64,000 bases of DNA from Verrucomicrobiales bacterium (GTDB lineage: Bacteria; Verrucomicrobiota; Verrucomicrobiia; Limisphaerales; J093): the NCBI GenBank assembly GCA_015075445.1, contig JABTUJ010000013.1, positions 105,895-169,894 of the forward strand, given 5' to 3'. Under the pieces are notes generated by a model. The model did no database searches. It was not told where the DNA came from and worked only from the letters and a program-made list of their open reading frames with translations. Every line of letters begins with the position of its first letter. The first letter of the stretch is position 1. Both the position numbers and the translations under genes were made by a program. Positions 17,592 to 24,720 of this stretch are shown here, piece by piece.

Positions 17592-18314
17592 TCAGCGGCC
17601 GACGGCGAGACGGTCCGCCAGGCGCGGGGGCAGGCCGGCGGCGATGATTTTGGCCTGGGTGGCAGGCATGTCGTAATCGAGCCGTCGCAGCTCGATGGTC
17701 TGGCTGTCCAGATCGTAGAGGGCGTACGTGGCCTTCGGCACACCGTCCCGGGACTGGCCCACGCTGCCCACGTTGACGAAGTACTTCTTGCCGGGCTCGA
17801 CGCGGAACTTCGAATAGCTGCCGCCGCGGACCAGGCTGTCGCGCACGAACGCGACGGGCACGTGGGTGTGCCCGAAGAAGCAGACCGAGGTGTTCTGGTA
17901 AGTGAAGCTGGCGGCGGCGGCGAGCTTGTCGAACACGTAGCCCCAGCGCTGGGGGTCATCGAGCGTGGCGTGGACGATGGAGAAGCTGGTCACCAACCGC
18001 ATGTACTTGAGGTCGCGCAACCACTGGCGGTCTTCCGGGGTGAGCTGATTGCGGGTCCACTGGACCGCCAGGGCGGCGGCGGGGTTGAACCCGTCCAGGT
18101 TGCCTTCCGAGGAGCAGTATTCGTCGTGATTGCCCTTCACGCAGGGCATGCCCATGTCCCGGACGATGTCCAGGCATTCCTTCGGGTTGGCGTTGTAGCC
18201 GACGACGTCGCCGAGGCAGGCGTAATGGGTGACCTTCTCGTTCCTGGCATCGGCCAGCACGACCTGCAACGCCTCCCAATTGGCGTGGATGTCGGCAATG
18301 ATCGCGAACTTCAT
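17592..18314 (-). CDS. Metallophosphoesterase (YfcE/MJ0936-like)
   Basis: 240 residues with the complete calcineurin-like metal set: DIHAN at residues 8-12, GDVVGYN, GNHDEY, the His in SIVHATLDDP and GHTHVPV. Family members of this size are phosphodiesterases or phosphatases acting on small nucleotides. It is cytoplasmic, with no signal peptide. Its ATG overlaps the stop of the acylphosphatase gene by four bases (ATGA), so the two small phosphatases are translationally coupled. Confidence 0.9.
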   Translation of the reverse strand: MKFAIIADIHANWEALQVVLADARNEKVTHYACLGDVVGYNANPKECLDIVRDMGMPCVKGNHDEYCSSEGNLDGFNPAAALAVQWTRNQLTPEDRQWLRDLKYMRLVTSFSIVHATLDDPQRWGYVFDKLAAAASFTYQNTSVCFFGHTHVPVAFVRDSLVRGGSYSKFRVEPGKKYFVNVGSVGQSRDGVPKATYALYDLDSQTIELRRLDYDMPATQAKIIAAGLPPRLADRLAVGR

Positions 18315-18559
18315 CGGTGCGCTGCTCTCTCACTCAGGATCTCGAAACCGCTCAGGTTGCCCTGGGCGTCGGACCACGACACGCTTTCGTGCCGAATGCA
18401 CGGGGCGAGACCGGACTCGCGAACGGCTTCGCGAAAAGCCTCCAACTCGTCGCGGTCCCCTTCGGCGACCAACTCCACGCCTCCCTCGGGCAGGTTGCGC
18501 ACCCACCCGGTCACTTCGAAACCGCGGGCGACCTGCCGGGTGGTATAGCGAAAGCCCAC
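18311..18559 (-). CDS. Acylphosphatase, N-terminus interrupted by an amber codon
   Basis: 82 residues from a GTG inside the conserved motif, starting GFRYTTRQVARGFEVTGW. The catalytic Arg (GFRY) and Asn (GWVRNLPEGGVE) are present, and the fold ends in GFEIL. Acylphosphatase hydrolyses acyl phosphates. Upstream in the same frame the sequence continues as ATG CAG GTG CTC TAG TCG (from 18592), then GTVQGVG. The family motif is YSGxVQGVGFRY, so TAG at 18578-18580 replaces the conserved Tyr codon. The ORF therefore lacks its first strand and phosphate loop unless the stop is suppressed or is an error. It overlaps the phosphoesterase by four bases. Confidence 0.8.
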   Translation of the reverse strand: MGFRYTTRQVARGFEVTGWVRNLPEGGVELVAEGDRDELEAFREAVRESGLAPCIRHESVSWSDAQGNLSGFEILSERAAHR

Positions 18560-18690
18560 GCCCTGAACGGTTCCCGACTAGAGCACCTGCATCCGGCGGC
18601 GGTTCGTTCCTGGGCGGTCATCAGGCCGCCATCCCCGGGGTCGGTGGGGTCGCGTCACCGGTGAACTCGGCGTGTCGGTTTCCGTCAGGA

Positions 18691-19815
18691 TCAAGCCACA
18701 AGGGTGCCGGCGCACGCAATGATTTTGTGCCTCCACCGGGCCGTGCGTTCAGGGCGCACCTTGAACGATTCATCGCGCGGCGCGACCACGCGAAGGCGGC
18801 CAGCAATGGCGGGATGAGCTCCAGATCCTTGGCTCACCAGCTCGACGGGCGAATGCATGTAGCGGTTGGGCAGGCTCACCAGGCCGCTCGGAATCCCGCC
18901 GCGCGTCCAGAAGATGACATCCGTGTCCGTGCCGCTGGTGGAGGACATCGCTTCGTGTTGGAGAGGGATGTCGGCCTTGGCGGCCACCGCCTCGAGTCGG
19001 GCCACGACCTCGGGATGGTTGCAGCCGCCGTGGGTGAGGGTCGGGCCTTTGCCCAGCCGGATGTCGCCGTGCAACGCCTGGCTGACCGTCGGGTAGTCGG
19101 TGGCGTGGGTCACGTCCACGACCAGCGCGACGTCCGGTTTCAACGAATAGGCGATCTGCCGGGCGCCCAGCAGGCCGACCTCCTCCTGGATGTTCGACAC
19201 GGCGCAGACCTCGGCCGCGAGCTTTCGGTTGCCCCCGTGCAGCAGGCGCAAGGCCTCCGCGACGGCGAACGTGCCCACCCGGTTGTCGAACGCCCGCGCC
19301 ACCGCCACGTCCCCGTCCAGCAGGTCAAACTCGTCGGTCAGCGTGATCGGATCGCCAATCCGCACCCGTTTCTCCGCGGCCCGGCGACTGCCGGCGCCAA
19401 TATCGATGAACAGATCGCTGATCTCGGGCAGCTTGCGGTCGGGCTCGGTCTTCGTCAGGTGCGGCGCGACATTGCCGATCACGCCCTTGACGGGGCCGTT
19501 CCGGGTGTGGATGACCACCCGCTGGGCCTTGGCGACGACCGGGTCCATGCCGCCGAGTTTGCGCACATAGAGGAAGCCGTCCTTGTCCACGTAGTTTACC
19601 GTGAGGGCAATCTCGTCGGCGTGCGCGGCCAGCATCAGGCGGGGGGAGCCGCCTTTGTTGAGGACGGCCACGCAGTTGCCGTAGGCGTCCGAGAAGGTCT
19701 CGTCGGCGTAGGTGCGGACGTAGTCGAGCCACACGCGTTGGCCCCGGGTCTCGGCCCCGGACGGGCTGGGCGTGTTGACGAGCGTCTTGAGGAATTCGAG
19801 CGACTTGTCGCGCAT
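18691..19815 (-). CDS. M42 family metallopeptidase (glutamyl aminopeptidase type)
   Basis: 374 residues. M42 enzymes are cytoplasmic, dodecameric di-zinc aminopeptidases. The metal and catalytic segments are present: LAAHADEIALTVNYV, RAFDNRVGTFAVAEAL, NIQEEVGLLGAR, VVDVTHATDYP and SSTSGTDTDV. The end is odd: after SPVELVS the frame reads QGSGAHPAIAGRLRVV, while the +1 frame reads KDLELIPPLLAAFAWSRR, the expected final helix; the original frame becomes family-like again at DESFKV. Two compensating frameshifts around 18832 and 18765 explain this. The tail after FKVRP is probably read-through. Confidence 0.88.
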   Translation of the reverse strand: MRDKSLEFLKTLVNTPSPSGAETRGQRVWLDYVRTYADETFSDAYGNCVAVLNKGGSPRLMLAAHADEIALTVNYVDKDGFLYVRKLGGMDPVVAKAQRVVIHTRNGPVKGVIGNVAPHLTKTEPDRKLPEISDLFIDIGAGSRRAAEKRVRIGDPITLTDEFDLLDGDVAVARAFDNRVGTFAVAEALRLLHGGNRKLAAEVCAVSNIQEEVGLLGARQIAYSLKPDVALVVDVTHATDYPTVSQALHGDIRLGKGPTLTHGGCNHPEVVARLEAVAAKADIPLQHEAMSSTSGTDTDVIFWTRGGIPSGLVSLPNRYMHSPVELVSQGSGAHPAIAGRLRVVAPRDESFKVRPERTARWRHKIIACAGTLVA

Positions 19816-20516
19816 GGGTGGAGTGTGGGGGTTGGGCGAGGGAAGGAAAGCCGCAAGGCGGGGAGCTTGAAATGCCCCCGTGCAGCCCAGGCAAACGGCT
19901 CCGACTCTTGGGAGCTCCTTGCTTGCGTGCGTTCACCGCAACCTCAGGGGCACTCATGGACGCACCTGATAGGATCCCTCTGACTTGGGTCGGGCGGAAA
20001 CCCGTGCGCGGTCAACGGACGGTGTCGGCGGTCATACGCTCGGAACCGGCGATGCGGCCGCGCCGACTCTCCCGGTGCGTGCACCTCACCGAGTCCCTCG
20101 CGGCACCCTTTCACCCGCCACCGCGACCGCCCTTCCCGGCCCCGCCGTTTTCTGCCTATCCGGTCGATCATCGCCGCACGAGACCGATTATCAATTCTGA
20201 GGCAGGTCGGATGTCTGCCTACACATCGACCACGGGCTCAGCGGATGGAAGCCAGACTCGATGAGCCAGAGAACACCTCCACTTTCGAGGCGCGCCCGAC
20301 GGCGTCGGTTGCCACTGGCCCCTCCGAGAGCCGATCTCTGTGTCCATCGGGTCTCAGTGGTGGCGGCGTGGGATTCTTTACCGCAGAGACACGAAAGACG
20401 CAGAGGGACCACGGCATGAGACCGCGAGCCTGCGGCCACAACTCGACGTGGCGGTGTCCGCCTGCCGGGCGGCATGGGGACTGGGGTTCACCGGCGAGCA
20501 CGGAGGGGAATCCTGG
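19816..20516. other. Non-coding tract upstream of the cassette array
   Basis: No credible gene is seen on either strand in 0.7 kb. It contains the phrase ACCGCAGAGACACGAAAGAC at 20381-20400, of a kind recalled as a dispersed intergenic element in planctomycete and verrucomicrobial genomes; only one copy is in this window. The first attC-like site begins at its right end. Confidence 0.5.
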
Positions 20517-20644
20517 GTCGAACCATCCGGTCGAGGCAGAACCGCCGCCCCACTGCTCCGCCGAAGGCTGGTTCGCCGTCCGGAGGGTCCTCCTGCTCCC
20601 GACGACGTTGTCCCCGGCGGCGGTCGCTTCACCATCGTTGGGGC
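20517..20644 (+). repeat. attC-like site A
   Basis: The left end GTCGAACCATCCGGTC and right end GGTCGCTTCACCATCG then TTGGGGC match the other sites. Inner arms ACCGCCGCC/GGCGGCGGT pair, with extra unpaired bases (AGA) on the left side, as in integron recombination sites. The R-prime box is GTTGGGG, one base off GTTRRRY. Confidence 0.6.
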
Positions 20645-20659
20645 AAGACGTAGCCGCAT

Positions 20660-21112
20660 ATGGCAGCATCCAACTCCGCCATCCGATCGGAGGGCGCCGA
20701 GCTTCTCGTTCAGGCCATCCTGATGCTCGAATACGGCGTCATCACTTCACGAGCCAGCCGGAACATGCCGGGATCGACATCATCGCGCACAATCTGAAGA
20801 ACAGAACCGACTGCAGACTATCGGTCAAGTACCGCAAGGCTGCGAATTGCGACTGATTTCGATTCACGCGAATTGACGACTTCGACTTCTTTGTCGGGAT
20901 CATAGGGCACAGAGGCACAGTTGGAGCGAAGAGCACGGCTCAGGATGCTCTCGCGGATATGCTTTCGCAGACATTCATTCTGAGTCGCGACGAGGTTCAG
21001 GCTTCCGTTCGCGTGAAGGGCAAGAAGAGCTTGTTCCCAGGAAGTGTGTACAGGCTTGATGAACGGAAAGCCGCTTGGAAGAAGATACTCGACTTTCTCA
21101 AGGTGTGTGACC
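20660..21112 (+). pseudogene. Cassette gene 1: PD-(D/E)xK-nuclease-like protein, frameshifted
   Basis: Starting at ATG 20660 (MAASNSAIRSEGAELLVQAI), coding continues through about three frames: DIIAHNLKNRTDCRLSVKYR (20777-20834), then IDDFDFFVGIIGHRGTVG, and KKSLFPGSVYRLDERKAAWK up to LDFLKV near 21109. The arrangement pGxDI ... xVKYR resembles the D...(Q/E)xK core of small PD-(D/E)xK proteins. It ends just before attC-like site B, so it fits a gene cassette body. At least two frameshifts inactivate it, or the sequence here is error-prone. Confidence 0.5.
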
Positions 21113-21116
21113 CGAT

Positions 21117-21217
21117 GCCCGTACCATCCGGTCCAGCGAACGGGAGCCAGCCGAGTCGCCGGGACGGAGTCGAGCGTCCGCGGCGGCTGGCTCCCGTCGC
21201 TGACCTTGGCGTTGGGC
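21117..21217 (+). repeat. attC-like site B (best formed)
   Basis: Left arm CAGCGAACGGGAGCCAGCCG (21134-21153) and right arm CGGCTGGCTCCCGTCGCTG (21184-21202) pair over 19 bp, leaving one unpaired A on the left strand, the classic extrahelical base of attC. The R-prime box GTTGGGC (21211-21217) fits GTTRRRY exactly and the left end is GCCCGTACCATCCGGTCC. Confidence 0.75.
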
Positions 21218-21241
21218 GCGGGATGATGAACAACTGGAAGG

Positions 21242-21530
21242 ATGACACGCGACTACAGCGGGCAGATCGCCGACTACTGGCTGACCATCATGCAGGCCTG
21301 GGACGAGCACGGTGACCAATGGCCGGTGATTGAGTGCGACATCGTCGCCAGGCAGGTTCTGGCCTACCCCGCGAGGACTACATCGACGGACTGACGCCCC
21401 GCACTCGGGCGGCAACGCGACGCCAGTACCGACAGGCCTGTGCGGCCGGCGGTATCATGATCTTCATCCGGGACAGCAAGCGGCTCGGATTCTGCAGTCG
21501 CAGGTTTACCCCCGACGAAGGACCGGAACA
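21242..21530 (+). pseudogene. Cassette gene 2: small unknown protein, frameshifted
   Basis: ATG 21242, preceded by GGAAGG, begins MTRDYSGQIADYWLTIMQ and runs through QWPVIECDIVARQVL. The protein-like reading then shifts frame to EDYIDGLTPRTRAATRRQYR and GGIMIFIRDSKR, and again to RILQSQVYP near 21510. The composition is protein-like throughout, but no single frame holds it. No family was recognised. It lies between sites B and D, in the same orientation as the other cassettes. Confidence 0.4.
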
Positions 21531-21533
21531 AAG

Positions 21534-21644
21534 GCCCAGCCATCCAGCCCACCGAACCGCCGTCGGCCCTGCGCTTCGGACGTGGGTTCCGCCACCGCTC
21601 TTCGGCCCCGTTTGCGGCGGCGGTCGGTGACTTGAGCGTTCGGC
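21534..21644 (+). repeat. attC-like site D
   Basis: Left GCCCAGCCATCCAGCC, with stem CACCGAACCGCCG (21550-21562) against CGGCGGTCGGTG, leaving one unpaired A. The right end is GACTTGAGCGTTCGGC, with R-prime GTTCGGC (21638-21644). Confidence 0.7.
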
Positions 21645-21714
21645 CTCCATCGTTGGTTGGGCTGTCGTTCATCGGCTTGACTTTGGGGCGTATCTGGACA
21701 GGATCCTGTTCTAT

Positions 21715-21968
21715 ATGAAGGCCATGACGTACACGGCGGCACGCGAGGGCTTGGCCTCGGCGATGGATCAAGTCTGCCGAGATCGGGCTCCAGTGGTCAT
21801 CACGCGAAATCGCGATCAGGCGGTCGTGATGATGTCACTTGACGATTACGAAGAACTGGATAGAGACGGCGCACCTGGCGCGGAGCCCCACGAACGCTCA
21901 GCGGCTGCTGGCGCGCCATCCAATCCCTCGAAACCGGGAAGGGCAAAGCACGCAAGGTCGGTTGGAGC
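21715..21968 (+). pseudogene. yefM: Cassette gene 3a: YefM-type antitoxin, frameshifted
   Basis: ATG 21715 gives MKAMTYTAAREGLASAMDQV, then VVITRNRDQAVVMMSLDDYE, the DNA-binding N-terminal half of Phd/YefM antitoxins. The toxin-binding half appears in other frames: LARSPTNAQRLLA in the +1 frame (from ~21868) and AIQSLETGKGKARKVGW in the next (from ~21915). Two frameshifts therefore break it. In the intact family this protein represses its own operon and neutralises the adjacent YoeB. Confidence 0.7.
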
Positions 21969-21969
21969 C

Positions 21970-22226
21970 ATGAGACTGATCTTCGCCGAGCGGGCCTGGC
22001 GGGACTACCTGTTCTGGCAGCAGACGGCGCCCAAGATCACTCGGCGCATTCACGAACTGATCCGGGACACGATGCGACATCCATTCGAGGGCATCGGCAA
22101 ACCGGAGCCGCTGCGTCATGCTTTGTCGGGGTGGGGTCGTGGGCCCCGGTATGAGCACCGCGCGGTGCGATTTCAGCCGCATCCAGGCCGATCTGAAAGA
22201 TCGCTCAGCTGCGCTATCACTACTGA
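21970..22226 (+). pseudogene. yoeB: Cassette gene 3b: YoeB-type toxin, frameshifted
   Basis: ATG 21970 gives MRLIFAERAWRDYLFWQQT, IHELIRDTMRHPFEGIGKPE and PLRHALSGW, a typical YoeB ribosome-dependent RNase start. The frame is then lost, but the canonical ending QLRYHY followed by TGA is present at 22206-22226 in another frame. Two shifts are needed between 22130 and 22200. The stop lies seven bases before attC-like site C, the usual layout of a gene cassette. Confidence 0.72.
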
Positions 22227-22233
22227 TGTCCAT

Positions 22234-22359
22234 GCCGAACCACTCGGTCGAGGCGAACCGCCGCCCCGCTGCTCCGCTCGAGGCTGGGAGCCCGTTCGGA
22301 TCGCCTTTCTCCGCTCCACCCGACTTCCCGGCGGCGGTCGCTCACCTGTGTCGTTCGAC
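22234..22359 (+). repeat. attC-like site C
   Basis: Left GCCGAACCACTCGGTCGAGG and right GGTCGCTCACCTGTGTCG then TTCGAC. The stem GGTCGAGGCGAACCGCCGCC (22246-22265) pairs with GGCGGCGGTCGCTCACC (22330-22346) if C, G and A are left unpaired, giving three extrahelical bases. The R boxes are GCCGAAC and GTTCGAC. Confidence 0.72.
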
Positions 22360-22719
22360 ATGATGGGTAATCGGATGTTGGCAGGTTCTCACAGAAGGCA
22401 ACGAAGGCAACGAAGACCGGCGGGAGCCGGTGACCCCAAGGCTTCGTTGCCTTCGTTCGGTCGGTTTCCCGATTCGGGAAGACGTCCCCCCGGCAGCGCC
22501 GGAGGCCGAGCTCCGCCGGGGCTCTGGCGGGTCACCAGTTCGGTTGATCGGAACGTCCCGCGGGCAGGATGGCCTGGGCGGCTGCGGTCATGCGTCCGGC
22601 TTGGTCAAGCAACGGACGAGCGGCCATCAGGCGTCCGGCCTGAGGGGATGCATGCAGCGGACGACGCGGTCGGCGGCGTCCGGTGCGTGTTCAGGGGGTT
22701 GCGCAGTCGGACCCCATCC
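22360..22719. other. Gap between attC-like sites C and E with hairpin repeat
   Basis: No gene was recognised. The palindromic element at 22393-22463 takes up its left part. The remaining ORFs are Gly/Arg-rich in both strands and look like noise. Confidence 0.45.
22393..22463. repeat. Hairpin repeat, GAAGGCAACGAAG arms
   Basis: Left arm GAAGGCAACGAAGGCAACGA and right arm CTTCGTTGCCTTCGTTC face each other across about 30 bases that themselves contain ACCGGCGGGAGCCGGT. Related arms occur at 7666-7735 inside gspI. Confidence 0.7.
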
Positions 22720-22755
22720 GTCGAACCACGCGGTCGCTTCACCTCATCGTTCGGC
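22720..22755 (+). repeat. attC-like site E (arms deleted)
   Basis: The outer left end GTCGAACCACGCGGTC is joined directly to the outer right end GGTCGCTTCACCTCATCG, TTCGGC, sharing GGTC. It is a 36-bp remnant lacking the inner stem, as would arise by deletion between the GGTC repeats. Confidence 0.55.
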
Positions 22756-24111
22756 ATCTCGATCAAGCGCCTGAGGTGAACGCAGCGCACCCGCAGGGTT
22801 GCTCGCCCGGTGCCCGGGTGAGCGCACCGCGCCGACCCCCGGTCTGGACTGCCGCTGACATGGAGTACCACTCACGACCCATGATGCGTAGATCCGGGGT
22901 GGCGGGATCGAGCGATCCGCTCTCGTGCCGCACGCTCGGGCGATGATCTGGCGGCGGCCCACGCCGGGGGCGGCACCTGACTGGCATCGCCGTCGCCGTC
23001 GCGTGATCTGTGCGAGCTCTGGGACTGGCGTAGCGCGGGCCGGCAGACTCAAAGACGAGAGCCGCCACGCGTTCGGGCGCCTGCGCTGGCCCGGGTGTGC
23101 TTCGTGCTTCCGGCCGGCGGACCCGCTCGGCAGCGAGCGCGTGGCCGGTGCGAAGGCCTCAGCTCCGGCTGTCCGCACGCCGGGACGCGGCACATGCCCA
23201 GCGATCTGGCTTCCGTGCGGGTATGGACGATGGAACTGGTCGGGCCCTCGCGTTGCGCGTGCGTAGGCGCTGGCTGGCCCAGTATCAGTCCGTATCGGGT
23301 TTCAGGGCGCGGTCGGGAAGATCAGTCTGCCACGGGGCTGCTTTCGCCGGGTGCGCTAAGCCCGACCAAGATCGATTGGCAGGGCGGTTCCCGGAAAGGC
23401 TTCCACTGGCTGGTGGTGGCGCCGGTGGGCGATGGCACCATGATGGACGCTCGTACTACCGGCAGCCTCGGCGTCGGCCAGGTCAGGTCTGGGATCAGCA
23501 CCCGTCCGGCAGCGGTGCCCGCGCGGCTGGTGGCCATGCCCAGCCGGTGGCTCTTGGCCAGGCCTCCGGTTTGCGGCACCACTCGCAGCGAGGTCTGCGG
23601 AAGCGGTGCCGTGGCGCGGCTGACCAAGCGACCCTCCTGTCCCTGGACCGGGCGACCCTGCTACGCGCAACTGGCCGATAAACGATCGTTTTCCACGGCG
23701 ACCGCTGGCGCCGCGGGTATCAAACGATGGTCGGCACCGCCGCCGCCTGATCGGCGCTCAGAACGCGACCCACTTTCGCTTCTGGGCAGAATGATCCAAC
23801 CTCCAGGCACACCCGGAAGGTCCAGAGGTCCGAGGCACGGCGTCTGGCATCCCTCCGGGATGCATCGCCCGGACGCGGCATCGGGGTCTCGCTCGCCCGG
23901 GCCGATCGGCCTCATGCGCAAATACGCAAGACGACCCCGGCTGCCTCTTCTGGCACGCCGCGGGCGTAGGCTCCAGATTCCACAGGACAGCCTCGGCGAT
24001 GTCCAACGAAGGCCGGCCTTGCGGCGACAGGGGTGCCATGGCTCACGTTGTCATAACCGCGCATGCGGCGTCCGTCATGTTCGCCCGCGTACCCTTGCAG
24101 GGGACGGAACC
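22756..24111. other. Decayed tract, no recognisable gene
   Basis: About 1.35 kb. Long frames exist on the + strand because GC is high, but they are Arg/Gly/Pro-rich, lack any family motif and overlap equally long antisense frames. Short protein-like patches (for example KIDWQGGSRKGFHWLVVAP near 23370) suggest heavily frameshifted ancient genes that could not be assigned. Confidence 0.45.
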
Positions 24112-24720
24112 ATGAGCGGCCTGTTCTACAGAATCGGTCGGAGCCTCGGCCAGGCGGCCTTGGCGGCGTCATCCGCCGCGCGCAGTGGAGCTGGCAGACG
24201 GTGGCCGGTTCCGAGGAGGAGCCGCCTGCGGGCCGAACAGGGCGGGCAGCACCCTGGCGGTCCGGGTGCGCGAGGGAACTCAAGAAGGGATGCGCCCGCG
24301 GACGTGGCGCGGGTCCGGGCGCTCGGCGAGCAACTGAACCACCCACGCGCAGATCGCCGGGCCGCCGGGTCGCCAACACGGTTGCCTCCCCACTTGACGG
24401 CGCTGGCGCCGCAGGGCTTTGTGTTTCTCAGCCTGGCGCTGCTGGACCTGTGCCAGCGGTACGAGGATGAGCTGGCGTTTGTGATCGGACACGAGATGGC
24501 GCATGGTCCGCGGCCACGCGGTCGCGATCGGATGGCGAGTCAGGCGCTCAAGGTCGGTGCGGGGCCTGCTCCGGCGGGCAGGCGCCAACCTCTGCGGCCG
24601 GCTGGTGAAGAACGGGCGCTTGGCCGCCTGCGCTGGAGGCGAGTTCGAGGCGGACGAGATGCGTGCAGGCGGCGCGGCGGCGGCACACCATCCGCTGGCG
24701 GCGAAACCTGTTCGGCGCTG
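24112..24720 (+). pseudogene. M48 family zinc metalloprotease, multiply frameshifted
   Basis: ATG 24112 begins MSGLFYRIGRSLG and, after a shift, RRAQWSWQTVAGSEEE, the N-terminus of bacterial M48 proteases that carry LFYRLG...WxWQSLTGxEAEA. The active region is intact in one stretch: QGFVFLSLALLDLCQRYEDE then LAFVIGHEMAH, with the zinc motif HEMAH. A shifted frame continues with RGHAV, then LVKNGRLAACAGGEFEADEM, whose E-x-x-A-D supplies the third zinc ligand. Three or more frameshifts make it non-functional as read. Confidence 0.6.
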
